From positions 1 to 43,388 of the forward strand of contig NZ_BDBN01000083.1 of the NCBI RefSeq assembly GCF_001613005.1: a stretch of 43,388 bases of DNA, written 5' to 3'. The translations under genes and the position numbers were made by a program. This document shows, one piece after another, positions 1 to 8,671 of the stretch. The DNA comes from Nocardia nova NBRC 15556 (GTDB taxonomy: Bacteria > Actinomycetota > Actinomycetes > Mycobacteriales > Mycobacteriaceae). The notes beneath the pieces were generated by a model, which made no database searches, was not told where the DNA came from, and saw only the letters and a program-made list of their open reading frames with translations. Position 1 is the first letter of the stretch, and each line of letters begins with the position of its first letter.

Positions 1-6
1 CCGGTC

Positions 7-636
7 ATGATCATCGTGAGCACCGACGGATCCTGCCTGCGCAATCCCGGCGGCGCCATCGGCTGGGCGTGGGTCAATCATCAGGGCAGTTCGGCCAGCG
101 CCGGCGCGGCCTCCGGCACCAACCAGGTGGCGGAGCTACGCGCGGTTCTGGAGGCGATTCGGGCGCATCCCGGTCCCGAACCGCTGTTCATCGAGAGCGA
201 TTCGCTGTACGCGATCAAATGCGCGTCGGAATGGCTACCGAGCTGGCGGCTCAACGGCTGGCGCACCGCCACCGGCAGCGCGGTGAAGAATGTGGAGCTC
301 GTCCAGTGGATCGATCACGCGATCGCCACTCGCCCGGGGCCGGTGCGGTTCCGCTGGGTGCGCGGGCACGTGGGCAACTACTACAACGAACAGGCCGACA
401 AGCTCGCCGGTGAGGCCGCCCGCGCCGCCGCGGGCCGGGCCGATGCGACGCCGAACGGTATCGACGATCTCCCGCCGTTGCCGACCGCGGTGCGGCCCCC
501 CGCCGCAGTCACCGAGACGATGTCCGACACCGCCGCGACGACGCCGCTGACGGTCGTCGTCACCGACAAGCCGGCGTCCCGGCCCAAACGCGGCCGCGCG
601 ACAGCCGAAACCGCGGACGCCCTCACCCTTTTCTGA
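7..636 (+). CDS. rnhA: Ribonuclease HI with a C-terminal extension
   Basis: Cytoplasmic endonuclease that cuts the RNA strand of RNA-DNA hybrids, such as Okazaki primers and R-loops. The active-site set is complete: Asp7 (STDGS), Glu43 (AELRA), Asp65 (ESDS) and Asp131 (EQADKLA), plus the His121 loop (RGHVGN). The basic handle region (about residues 75-95, with NGWRT) is present, so this resembles E. coli-type RNase HI. The catalytic domain ends near residue 140. A further ~70 residues form a Pro/Ala/Thr-rich tail with no recognised fold, ending in a basic stretch (RPKRGRA). The ATG lies only 6 bases from the window edge, but the MIIVSTDGS beginning is where family members normally start. A hairpin follows the stop. 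Family assignment is firm; the tail's role is unknown. Confidence 0.9.
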   Translation: MIIVSTDGSCLRNPGGAIGWAWVNHQGSSASAGAASGTNQVAELRAVLEAIRAHPGPEPLFIESDSLYAIKCASEWLPSWRLNGWRTATGSAVKNVELVQWIDHAIATRPGPVRFRWVRGHVGNYYNEQADKLAGEAARAAAGRADATPNGIDDLPPLPTAVRPPAAVTETMSDTAATTPLTVVVTDKPASRPKRGRATAETADALTLF

Positions 637-666
637 CCGGGCACGCGTCAGACCACCTGAATGGCT

Positions 667-697
667 TCCGGCGGTGGTGGGTCGGCCCACCGCCGGA
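667..697 (+). terminator. Hairpin after the RNase HI gene
   Basis: An 11-bp perfect inverted repeat (667-677 and 687-697) with a 9-base loop, about 30 bases after the rnhA stop. It has no T-run, which is common for hairpin terminators in high-GC actinobacteria. It probably ends rnhA transcription at a convergent junction. Termination itself is inferred. Confidence 0.5.
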
Positions 698-771
698 GGC
701 GCCCGGTTGCTGCCACCTCGGCCGCCCGGACCCTGCCGTGTCCACCACCGCCGGAACTCCCGCCGGACGAG

Positions 772-808
772 TTCCGGCCCCGCGACGGAAACTGTCGCGG
801 GGCCGGAA
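772..808 (-). terminator. Strong hairpin ending the mce operon
   Basis: A perfect 15-bp stem (772-786 and 794-808) with a 7-base loop, 22 bases beyond the stop of the Mce-associated gene on the minus strand. Its position and stability make it the likely terminator of the whole mce operon. It may work in both directions because rnhA converges on it. Confidence 0.65.
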
Positions 809-829
809 AGTGTTGTGCTGTAACCGGAT

Positions 830-1720
830 TCAGTTACCCGGCTGCGGAGCCGGTGCGGGCTGCGCCCCGCCGTTGGCCTGCGGGCTGGTACCCGGGGCCG
901 CCTGCGGCGCACCCGGAGCCGGACCGGACGGGCCCATTCCCTTGGTGACCGGCGAGTCGAACTTCGCGACCAGCCACTTACCGTCGTGCTTCTCCATCTG
1001 GGCGACGCCCGGGATGGTCAGCTTGTCCGGCTGCGGGACTGCCTGGTTGGTCTGCTCCTGGGTGATCACCAGCACCACGTTGGCCTGGCTGTCGTTGCCG
1101 GACTCCCACGCGCAGTGGATCTCGTCCAGCTTCGACTTGGCCTGCACGCTGACCATGGCCTGCTTCAGCGTGTCCGAGGCGCCGCTGAAGAACTTGCCCC
1201 ACTCACCCGTCGAGAGGTCGTTGACGCTCTTGAAGTAGGCGTCGAGATCCTTCGAGTCGTAGCTGGCCACGGCCTTGCCGAAATCGCACGCCGCCTTGGT
1301 CGAGTCATCTCGTGCGGAGAGCTGATCCTCGCGATTGTCGGCCTTCAGATAGAAGACCACCACCGCGGTGACCGCGGCCACCAGCAGCACACCGGCGGCG
1401 AAGGCCGCAACGATCGGAACCCACGGAGTGCTCTTCCCGGAGGAAGGGGCGCTCGCCGGCGCCGGGGCCGCCGACTCGACGGCCGGCGCATCGGCCGAGG
1501 TCGGGCCCGCGGTCCGGAGCTTCACCGTTTCGTCCGCGTCGGCGGCCTTCGCGGCGTCGGCGGCCTTCGCGGTATCGGCACCCTTGGCGGCAGCAACCGA
1601 CGAGTCCGACTCGAACTTGACCGTTGCGTCCGCGGCGGTGCTGTCTTGCGCCGCGTCGACCTTCTCGGTCGACTCGGCATCGTTGTTCGCCTTGTCCTTG
1701 GCGGTGTCGTCATCGGACAT
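830..1720 (-). CDS. Mce-associated membrane protein
   Basis: Last gene of the mce operon. The protein (296 aa from the chosen ATG) begins with about 110 residues of low-complexity Ala/Asp/Lys sequence containing repeated KAADAAKAADAD-like blocks. One transmembrane segment follows (VPIVAAFAAGVLLVAAVTAVVVF, split here as VPIVAAFAAGVL and VAAVTAVVVF), then an extracytoplasmic domain of ~140 residues and a Pro/Gly/Ala-rich tail. This is the architecture of Mas proteins encoded after mceF in mycobacteria, which are thought to stabilise the Mce complex and resemble VirB8-like folds. An upstream in-frame GTG at 1735 is possible, but a GGAAGG motif overlaps it and suits the ATG at 1720 better. It lies 61 bases from mceF. 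Assignment rests on topology and position. Confidence 0.8.
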   Translation of the reverse strand: MSDDDTAKDKANNDAESTEKVDAAQDSTAADATVKFESDSSVAAAKGADTAKAADAAKAADADETVKLRTAGPTSADAPAVESAAPAPASAPSSGKSTPWVPIVAAFAAGVLLVAAVTAVVVFYLKADNREDQLSARDDSTKAACDFGKAVASYDSKDLDAYFKSVNDLSTGEWGKFFSGASDTLKQAMVSVQAKSKLDEIHCAWESGNDSQANVVLVITQEQTNQAVPQPDKLTIPGVAQMEKHDGKWLVAKFDSPVTKGMGPSGPAPGAPQAAPGTSPQANGGAQPAPAPQPGN

Positions 1721-1781
1721 GAATCGATCTGTCACCTTCCCGGCATGTGGAAACCACGCCGTATGTTTCGGGCCACTCTAC

Positions 1782-2951
1782 TTACCGCACCGGCTTCGGG
1801 GTCCGAGCGTTCGGATCGGCACCCGACGGCATCTGCGCTCCGTTGTTCGGAACGTCGGGCCGCGGCGCGTTCGCCGAACCACGAATCTGCTGGTCCGGAG
1901 GTGCGTTGGTGCAATAGTTGTACTTCGGGAACGTCCCGTCGGTCGCGACATACGGTGCGACCGGCGCGTGCGAGTACTGGCAGAACGGGCGCGGCCAGAT
2001 ATCGAGGATCGTATAGAACTCTCCGTCGTGGGCCGGCACCCCCATCGCCGAACTGCCGACGACCAGCGACGGGAACAGCGCCCGCAGTGCCGGCAGCCGC
2101 AGCTGCGCCGCCTTGGTGACGGCCACGAAGTTGGTCGCGAGGCTGGTGATCGGATCGGTGGTCTCGTCCAGCGTGGCGCCTAGCGACTTCATCTGCGCCG
2201 GGGCCTGGTCCAGCACCTTGCGCAGTTCGTCGTTGGCGTTGTTGAACTGGGTGAACAGCGTCGACGAGTTCTGTGTCAGGGTGCTCAGATCGGGCTGCGC
2301 GTTCGACGTAGTGGACGCGATGGTGCGCAGGTTGGTGAGCAGGTTGGTGGTCTGCGGCAGCAGATTGTCCAGACCGGCCGTCACCAGGCTCAGCGCATCG
2401 ACCATGTCCCGCAGCTGATCCGGTCCGCCGCTGAGCGCGGTGTCGAATTCGGTGAGGATGGTGCTGAACCGGTCTGGGTCGATCTGGTCGAAGAACCCGC
2501 TGGCGTTCTCCAGCACCGCCGACACCGGCGTCGGGGTCTGCACCTTCTGCGGGTCGAACGGGATCACCGAACCGTCGGTGAGGTACGGACCCTTGTCGCT
2601 TTCGGGCTGGAAGTCGATGTACTGCTCACCGGCGGCCGAGAGGGCGTGCACGACGACCTGCGTGGCCTTCGGAATCTTGTACCGGGTGTCGATCTGGGCC
2701 TCGGCCGCGATCGAGGCGCCGCGATTCGCCAGCTTGATCGAATTCACCTTGCCGATGCGGAATCCGCGCAGCGTGACATCGTTGCCCGGCTGCAGGCCGC
2801 CGGAGCGGTCGAGCGCGACCGTGATCGTATAGGTGCTGCGCAGCGGATTGATCCGCATCACGCTCACCGCCAGGTACGTCGCGCCCACGACGAAGGCGAT
2901 CACCAGTCCGATCGTGGACAGCAGCAGTTTGTGTCGCAGCAGCCAGCTCAT
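1782..2951 (-). CDS. mceF: MCE family protein MceF (MlaD domain)
   Basis: Sixth Mce subunit of the lipid-import complex, 389 aa. An N-terminal membrane anchor (about residues 8-30) precedes an MlaD/MCE domain (about 38-115; GNDVTLRGFRIGKV and the AAGEQYIDFQP stretch are typical). A long helical region rich in Thr, Asn and Gln follows (about 130-300), thought in this family to help form the hydrophobic needle through the periplasm. A conserved C-terminal segment contains PRPFCQYSHAP and a second Cys, then a Pro/Asn-rich tail. Its ATG overlaps the mceE stop by four bases (ATGA), so the two are translationally coupled. It is recognised as MceF by its place after the lipoprotein subunit and by its conserved C-terminal Cys region. 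Confidence 0.9.
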   Translation of the reverse strand: MSWLLRHKLLLSTIGLVIAFVVGATYLAVSVMRINPLRSTYTITVALDRSGGLQPGNDVTLRGFRIGKVNSIKLANRGASIAAEAQIDTRYKIPKATQVVVHALSAAGEQYIDFQPESDKGPYLTDGSVIPFDPQKVQTPTPVSAVLENASGFFDQIDPDRFSTILTEFDTALSGGPDQLRDMVDALSLVTAGLDNLLPQTTNLLTNLRTIASTTSNAQPDLSTLTQNSSTLFTQFNNANDELRKVLDQAPAQMKSLGATLDETTDPITSLATNFVAVTKAAQLRLPALRALFPSLVVGSSAMGVPAHDGEFYTILDIWPRPFCQYSHAPVAPYVATDGTFPKYNYCTNAPPDQQIRGSANAPRPDVPNNGAQMPSGADPNARTPKPVR

Positions 2952-4042
2952 CGGTGGCCCCCTGTCACTCGGCCGTAGACGATCTGCAGCACCTGGATCA
3001 GACTGCCCGCCATGTCCTGCAGATCGCGCAGATCCCAGAACTTGCTGTGCGGTGGGTCGGTGAGCAGGCCGATGTCGAGCTGGGTCAGAGTCGCGGCGAC
3101 GGCGAGGGTGTTGCCCTTGAACGAGGCGTCGACCTTCGGCCGGATCTCGTGCAGTGCGTCCAGCGCCGGACCCAGGTCGTTGCCGGCTCGCGACAGCGCG
3201 TCCATCAGCCTGTGCACGTTCGCGAGCAGACTGGCCAGCTGATCGTGGCTGGTATCGGCGTAATCGCCGAGCGCCGCGCTGGTGGTGGAGATCTTGCCGA
3301 GCAGATCACCGATCTGCTTGTTGTTCTCCGCGATGGCGCCGATCATCTGCGGCAGCGAATCCGCCACCTGACCCAGCTGGTCGTGATTGGCCTCGATGGT
3401 GTTGGTCAGCGCGTCGAAGCCGTTGAGCGTGCTGTCGATGCGCTCGCTGTTGGCGTGCAGCGTGGTGACCACACTCGTCATCTGCTTGATCAGGCTCGCG
3501 AGCTGATCGGGCCGGCCGCCGACGATCGAATCCAGTTCCGAGGTCAGCTTGGTCAGCGCGGCCACGCCGCCGCCGTTGAACAGCATCGACACCGAGAGCA
3601 GCAACTCCTCGACGGTGGCGCCGGCCGAGGTGTGGTCGATGCCGATGGTGTCGCCGTCCTTCAGCATCGGCGTGGTCTCGTCGGACTTCGGCTTCGACAG
3701 CGCCACGAACACATCGCCCAGCGGAGTGGCCTGGCGCAGTTCGGCGGTGGAATCGCGCGGCAGCGTGATGTCCTTGCGGACGTTCATGTCGACGATGGCC
3801 TGATAGTTCTTGGTCGCGATGTGGGTGACCACACCGACATCGGAACCACCGATCTTGACCTTGGCCTGATCGGGCAGGTTGAGCGCGTTGGCGAAGATCG
3901 CGTGCAGGGTATAGGTCTCACCGGACTGCCCCGGTTTGGGCAGCGGCAGACTCTCCACGGTCAGACCGCAGCCGGAGGCCGCCACGGCCGCCGAGACGCC
4001 GAGTGCCAGCCAGGTGCGCCGCAGGCGCGTCGATACCGTCAT
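2948..4042 (-). CDS. mceE: MCE family lipoprotein MceE (LprN-like)
   Basis: Fifth Mce subunit, 364 aa, normally a lipid-anchored protein. The N-terminus has basic residues, a hydrophobic stretch and a Cys at residue 25 in VAASGC, a relaxed lipobox. The MCE domain follows (about 40-120; KVKIGGSDVGVV, TPLGDVFVAL), then a predicted helical needle region to about residue 330. Four-base ATGA overlaps link it to mceD upstream and mceF downstream. In mycobacteria the equivalent LprK/LprN proteins are lipoproteins of the same complex. The lipobox has Ala rather than Leu/Val/Ile at -3, so lipidation is likely but not certain. Confidence 0.9.
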   Translation of the reverse strand: MTVSTRLRRTWLALGVSAAVAASGCGLTVESLPLPKPGQSGETYTLHAIFANALNLPDQAKVKIGGSDVGVVTHIATKNYQAIVDMNVRKDITLPRDSTAELRQATPLGDVFVALSKPKSDETTPMLKDGDTIGIDHTSAGATVEELLLSVSMLFNGGGVAALTKLTSELDSIVGGRPDQLASLIKQMTSVVTTLHANSERIDSTLNGFDALTNTIEANHDQLGQVADSLPQMIGAIAENNKQIGDLLGKISTTSAALGDYADTSHDQLASLLANVHRLMDALSRAGNDLGPALDALHEIRPKVDASFKGNTLAVAATLTQLDIGLLTDPPHSKFWDLRDLQDMAGSLIQVLQIVYGRVTGGHR

Positions 4043-5127
4043 TTCGTCAGTCCCAACAGTGCGGCGGACAACCCGAGGTCGGGTCCGAAATCCTCGATCT
4101 TGCCGGTCCGGCAGCCGTCGGCCCTCATCTGAATGCGTTCACAGAACAGGCTGACGATCTCGCCGGACAGTGCGGTGCCGAGCACCGCGTGCAGGCGGAC
4201 GAAGCCGCGGTTGCGGTCCATCGAACGGTCCAGGTTCTGCAGCAGCAGCGGCGCCACGTCGACGGTCTCGACCACGCCGGCCGCGTTCTGCCGCAGCTGG
4301 TCGGTGACCTTGGTGAGACCGGTGAGGCTCTCCGACAACTGGCTCTGGTACTGGCTGAACACGCCGCTGGTGTTGGCCAGGAAGTCGTTGAGCTGATCCA
4401 GCGTGGCCTGCAGACCGGGCGCCTGCTCGGCCAGCAACGACGACATCTGGGTGACCTTGTTGCTGAACTCGCGCACCGACTGGTCGTTGTCGGCCAGCAT
4501 CGAGGTCAGCTCGTTGAGCTTGATGATGATGGTCGAGATGGCGTCCTTGTTGTCGACGCCGACCTTCAACGCCCCCGACAGCGCGTTGAGCGTGTCGCGG
4601 ATCCGCTCACCCTGGCCGTTGACCATGTCGTAGAGCAGCGTGCCCGACAGCGGTCCCTGGCTCTGGCCGGGCGCCGGCTTCAGCGCGGCGGTGAACTGGT
4701 CGATGGTTTTGATCATCGTGTCCAGTTCGACCGGGGTGCGGGTCTGCTGCACCGTGAGGTGCGTGTTGTCCGGCAGCTTGGGGCCGCCGGTGTAGCGCGG
4801 GGTCAGCTCGATGTGCCGATTGGTCACGATCGAGGGCGACACGATCGCCGCTGTCACATTCTTCGGGATGTCCACGTCGTGGTTCACCGTCATGTGCACC
4901 TCGACGAACTCACCCTTGGGGATGATCTTGTCGACCTTGCCGACCTCGAGCCCCAGCACGGTGATCGGATTGCCCTCGAAAACGCCGGCGATATTGCGGA
5001 AATCAGCGGTGATGTGGGTCGACCCGCCCACCGCGTTCTGCACCGATCCGCAGCTGCCGGCCACCAGTACGGCCGCGCCGATCGCGACCGTCTTGGTGGC
5101 GCGGGCCAGCCATTTGTTCAGGATCAT
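4039..5127 (-). CDS. mceD: MCE family protein MceD
   Basis: Fourth Mce subunit, 362 aa. I chose the ATG at 5127 because it gives the usual four-base overlap with the mceC stop (5124-5127); an open frame continues upstream but only inside mceC. The N-terminal hydrophobic segment ends in VAGSC (Cys26), then the MCE domain runs about 30-115 (GNPITVLGLEVGKVDKI). A long helical region with repeated hydrophobic heptads reaches about residue 320. Family knowledge places it as a subunit of the periplasmic lipid channel. The Cys after the hydrophobic stretch is not a strict lipobox (Gly at -2, Ala at -3), so I read this as a membrane-anchored subunit with possible lipidation. Confidence 0.88.
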   Translation of the reverse strand: MILNKWLARATKTVAIGAAVLVAGSCGSVQNAVGGSTHITADFRNIAGVFEGNPITVLGLEVGKVDKIIPKGEFVEVHMTVNHDVDIPKNVTAAIVSPSIVTNRHIELTPRYTGGPKLPDNTHLTVQQTRTPVELDTMIKTIDQFTAALKPAPGQSQGPLSGTLLYDMVNGQGERIRDTLNALSGALKVGVDNKDAISTIIIKLNELTSMLADNDQSVREFSNKVTQMSSLLAEQAPGLQATLDQLNDFLANTSGVFSQYQSQLSESLTGLTKVTDQLRQNAAGVVETVDVAPLLLQNLDRSMDRNRGFVRLHAVLGTALSGEIVSLFCERIQMRADGCRTGKIEDFGPDLGLSAALLGLTK

Positions 5128-6131
5128 CCCTGGCACCCCTCGATCACTCGCGCGAAGCACAACCAGTTGTCCGGGAACAGCCACGGCACACCGACCTCAC
5201 CGTAGGGGCCGTTGCCGAACACATTGTTGAACTGCCGCAGCGACGCGGGCATGATCGTCAACAGTTTGTCCAGGTTGTCCTTGTTCTTCTGCAGACCCTG
5301 GGCCATGGTGTTCAGCTGTTCGATGGTCGGGCCGAGCTGGTTGTTGTTCTCCGCGCCGATCTGCTGCAGTTGCTTGGTCAGGGTCGCGGTGTTGTTCAGC
5401 AGTTGCTTGAGCAGCTCCTGGCGTTCCATCACCCGGCCGGCGATGGCCTCGCCCTGGGTGATCACCAGCAGCAGGCTGTTGCGGTTGTCGCCGAGGATCT
5501 TGGTGACCTTGTCCAGATCCTTGAGCAGACCGTCGACCTGGTCGCGCCGATCGTTGATGGTCTTGGCGAGGGCGCCGACGCTGTCGAGCGCCTGCGCGGT
5601 CAGCTGCGGCGAACCGTCGATCTGGTCGCCGAGCACCTTCAGCGATTCGGCCAGCTTCTCGGTGTCGAGCGCCTCGAACTTCGGGGTGCCGATCTGCACC
5701 ACGTCGGCCAGGTCGTAGGGCACCTTGGTATTGGACTTGTGAATCCGGTTGCCCGGCAAGCCCTTACCGTTGCCCGGGTCGAGATCGACGTAGCGCGCAC
5801 CCAGCAGCGTGGCCATCTTGATGGAGGCACGGGTATCGGGGCCGAGCTTCACGTCGTTGTTCACGTGCAGGGTGATCAGCACGTGGTCACCCTCGAGTTT
5901 CGCTCCGGCCACCGTGCCGACCGGCACACCGGCGACGTTCACCTTGTCACCGGTCTGGACGCCGGCCGTCTGCACGAATTCCGCCTGCACGTCCTTGGTG
6001 CCGACGCCCAGTTTCTTGTAACTGCTGGACACCACGAGCAGCACCACGATGAGAACGGCGCCGATGACGCCGAGCCAGAAGAAGCGGTTGCTCTGGAAAC
6101 GATTCCTGATTCGCGTACCGAAGGTCGTCAT
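5124..6131 (-). CDS. mceC: MCE family protein MceC
   Basis: Third Mce subunit, 335 aa from the ATG at 6131, which overlaps the mceB stop by four bases. It has a basic N-terminus, one membrane anchor (about 18-38), an MCE domain (about 45-120; GDKVNVAGVPVGTV, LLGARYVDLDPG) and a long alpha-helical region rich in Gln, Leu and Asn (about 140-300). It ends in the short conserved YGEVGVPWLFPDNWLC-type segment. It acts at the cell envelope with the other Mce proteins to carry lipids to the YrbE permeases. An open frame extends 31 codons further upstream but lies wholly inside mceB, and I rejected it. Confidence 0.9.
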   Translation of the reverse strand: MTTFGTRIRNRFQSNRFFWLGVIGAVLIVVLLVVSSSYKKLGVGTKDVQAEFVQTAGVQTGDKVNVAGVPVGTVAGAKLEGDHVLITLHVNNDVKLGPDTRASIKMATLLGARYVDLDPGNGKGLPGNRIHKSNTKVPYDLADVVQIGTPKFEALDTEKLAESLKVLGDQIDGSPQLTAQALDSVGALAKTINDRRDQVDGLLKDLDKVTKILGDNRNSLLLVITQGEAIAGRVMERQELLKQLLNNTATLTKQLQQIGAENNNQLGPTIEQLNTMAQGLQKNKDNLDKLLTIMPASLRQFNNVFGNGPYGEVGVPWLFPDNWLCFARVIEGCQG

Positions 6132-7159
6132 GGGCGGCACACCGCCGAGTGGTTGGGTCCGCCGATCTGGCTGACCAGACCTCGCGGCAACAGCACCCCG
6201 TACAGCGAGACGTCCAGCGTGCACAGATACGCGTTGGCGTAGGCGCCGTCGGAGCTGAACTTACCGACGTTCGCGAGGATGCCGGGCAGGTCGATCGCGG
6301 CCTGGTCCAGCTTGGAGCCGTTGTTGATCAGCATGGTCAGCGCCGCGGTGCTCGAGTTCTGCGCGGCCGCGATCTTCGGCTGCACCTGATCGACCATGTT
6401 CACCAGAGAGGAAGTGGCATTCGCGATCTGGACGGTCGAAGCCTGCAGGGATTGTCCCTGCTCGTAGAGCCCGCCGATCAAGGCACGAGTCTGGGTCACC
6501 AGTGTCTCCAATTCATCACCTCGTTTCGCCAGTCCCGACATCACGCCCGACAGTTTGGTGATCACGTCGGCCAGGATGACGTCGCGTCGCTGGAAGTCAC
6601 CGGCCAGTGCGGCGGCCTGGGTGATGAACGAGCTCAGCGAAACACCGTCGCCCTGCAGCGCCTGGATGAAGGTGTTGGTCAGGTCGTTCACCTGCTGGGG
6701 TTGCAAGGTTTCGAACAGCGGCTGAAAACCGTTGAGCAGACCCGAGATATCGAACGAGGGCTCGGTGCGCTCGACCGGGATGGTCGCGTTGTTGCGCAGC
6801 GCCGAATTGTCGCCCTTGTTGCCCGGCGCCAGCGCCACATAGCGCTGGCCGATCAGATTCTGGTACCGGACAAGGGCTTTGGTGTTGCCGTACACGGTCT
6901 GATCGCTCTGCACGATGAACGACACCTTGGCCTGGTGCTGTCCTTCGACCTCGATGCCGGTGACCTTGCCGACGCGCACGCCGGCCATCCGGACGTCGTC
7001 GCCCTCCCGTAGGCCCAGCACATCGGTGAAGATCGCCGAATAGCTGTGGGTGGAACCGTTCACGGTGCGCGCCAGCGTATTCCAGATGACCACGGTCACC
7101 AGGATCGAGACGAGGGCGAAGATACCGAACCCGATCAGCGGTTTGCGAATTCCTCTCAT
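6128..7159 (-). CDS. mceB: MCE family protein MceB
   Basis: Second Mce subunit, 343 aa. An N-terminal membrane anchor (about 7-28, IGFGIFALVSILVTVVIW) is followed by an MCE domain (about 38-118; GDDVRMAGVRVGKVTGIEV, NLIGQRYVALAPG). The helical region ends in the family-typical C-terminal motif with YLCTLDVSLYG. Its ATG shares one base with the mceA TGA stop (TGATG at 7161-7157), so reinitiation coupling is expected. Residues about 190-290 contain heptad-like Leu/Ile/Val spacing consistent with the extended needle helices of Mce proteins. Confidence 0.9.
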   Translation of the reverse strand: MRGIRKPLIGFGIFALVSILVTVVIWNTLARTVNGSTHSYSAIFTDVLGLREGDDVRMAGVRVGKVTGIEVEGQHQAKVSFIVQSDQTVYGNTKALVRYQNLIGQRYVALAPGNKGDNSALRNNATIPVERTEPSFDISGLLNGFQPLFETLQPQQVNDLTNTFIQALQGDGVSLSSFITQAAALAGDFQRRDVILADVITKLSGVMSGLAKRGDELETLVTQTRALIGGLYEQGQSLQASTVQIANATSSLVNMVDQVQPKIAAAQNSSTAALTMLINNGSKLDQAAIDLPGILANVGKFSSDGAYANAYLCTLDVSLYGVLLPRGLVSQIGGPNHSAVCRP

Positions 7160-8661
7160 CAGCTGGCACCGCTTTCGGAAACTTGCAAGGTTCCACCCCT
7201 CAGGATCGAGCTCAGCAGCAGATATTCGGCAGTCGTCGGATCCCGGCCGAGCAGCGCGCTCATCGCGTCACGTCCGGTGTAGTAGGCGATCGGCCCCGCA
7301 GTGGGCTTCTGCCCGTCCGACGCCGGAGCAGCGGCCGGAGCCGGCTGCGGCGCGGGGGCCGCGGGCGCACCCGGCAGGCCCGGCAGCTGCGGGAACAGAC
7401 CCTCCAACGGAGTTCCGGCGAACGGGTTGCCCGGCTTGGGCGCCTGCTGCGGAGCTGCCGTCTGCGCGGTGTCACCGGTCGTGACGCCCGGGATGGCGGG
7501 CAGACCCGGCATCGGCGGCAGCTTCGGCAGTCCCTGCGACGCGTCCAGCGTGCGCGGCTTCAGCGCCGGTGTCGGCGGGCCGATATCGGAGACCACCGGG
7601 GCGGTGCCACAGCTCGGCCCCGCCATGTCGCCGTAGCGCGGGCAGTCGGACCGGTCGTACGGCTTGTACGGCGTGAAGGTCAGGCCCGCGTTCCAGATCA
7701 TCTGCTGCTGCGGACCCCAGTGGAAGGTGGTGCTCAGCTTGCGGACCGACGCGTTCAGGTTCGCGATGGCCTGCGGGATCGCGTCGGGGTCCTCGGTGAG
7801 CGCCCCGAACATGTCGCCGGTGCCCGAGGTCAGCTGCTTACCGACGTCGGGGTTGCGGGCGAACAGGTTGTTGACCTTGTCGATGGTCGCCGAGGTGCCG
7901 GTGATGAGGCCTGCCAGCTCGCTGCGCTTGTCGGCGATGGTCTGCGCGGTCTTCACCGATTCCGACAGCGTCGTCATCAGATCCGGCGCGGACTGGTTGA
8001 GCGCGTGGAACGAGGCGGAGAAATCGTTCAGCGTGCCTTCCGGATCCGGCACCGCGGCGCGGACCTGGGTGAACCAGTTGTTCAGCCGCTCGACGGTGGA
8101 ACCGGGTACCCGGCCGCTGCCGTCCAGCGCATAGGACAGGGTGCTCAGCACCCGGCCCAGCTGCATGGGGTCGATCTTGTTCAGGATCGTGCGGACCGTG
8201 GTGAGCGTGTCCTGCAGCGCGATGGTGCCCTGGCTGTGGTCCTCGGCGATCTGCGAGCCGGCCTTCAGCGAGGCGTTGTCGGGACCGTTGTAGACCAGTT
8301 CGACCGAGGTGACGGCGAACAGGTTGCTGGGGACCACGCGAGCGGTGACGTTGGCCGGGATATCGGAGATGTAGTCCGGCTTCATATTGATGTGCACCTG
8401 CTGCAGCTCGCCCTTGGCGGCCACCGACACATCCTTGACCGCGCCGACCAGCACGCCGCGGAACTTCACGTCGGCCTGCGCGGGCAGGCCGTCGCCGGTG
8501 GTGGTCAGATTGGCGGTGACCTCCACCTTCGGATTGAGAATGTAGCCCTTGTAGCGGGCCATCAGCAGCGTCAGCGCGGCGGCGATGACGACGATTCCGC
8601 AGACGCCCGCGATGAGCAGCTGCCGCATCGTCGGTCCGCGGCCACTCGGATCGATGATCAT
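7159..8661 (-). CDS. mceA: MCE family protein MceA with Pro-rich tail
   Basis: First Mce subunit, 500 aa. It has a membrane anchor (about 13-34), an MCE domain (about 40-120; AQADVKFRGVLVGAVKDV) and a helical region to about residue 330. A long Pro/Ala/Gly-rich C-terminal extension (about 355-460) follows, then a short ordered tail. Mce1A and Mce4A of mycobacteria have the same order with shorter tails. The ATG at 8661 lies 10 bases after the yrbEB stop, behind an AGGGG ribosome site; an alternative Met 11 codons in (8628) starts closer to the anchor. In mycobacterial Mce complexes MceA is a core subunit of the lipid channel; the role of the extension is unknown. Confidence 0.9.
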   Translation of the reverse strand: MIIDPSGRGPTMRQLLIAGVCGIVVIAAALTLLMARYKGYILNPKVEVTANLTTTGDGLPAQADVKFRGVLVGAVKDVSVAAKGELQQVHINMKPDYISDIPANVTARVVPSNLFAVTSVELVYNGPDNASLKAGSQIAEDHSQGTIALQDTLTTVRTILNKIDPMQLGRVLSTLSYALDGSGRVPGSTVERLNNWFTQVRAAVPDPEGTLNDFSASFHALNQSAPDLMTTLSESVKTAQTIADKRSELAGLITGTSATIDKVNNLFARNPDVGKQLTSGTGDMFGALTEDPDAIPQAIANLNASVRKLSTTFHWGPQQQMIWNAGLTFTPYKPYDRSDCPRYGDMAGPSCGTAPVVSDIGPPTPALKPRTLDASQGLPKLPPMPGLPAIPGVTTGDTAQTAAPQQAPKPGNPFAGTPLEGLFPQLPGLPGAPAAPAPQPAPAAAPASDGQKPTAGPIAYYTGRDAMSALLGRDPTTAEYLLLSSILRGGTLQVSESGAS

Positions 8662-8671
8662 ATTCAGGCCC

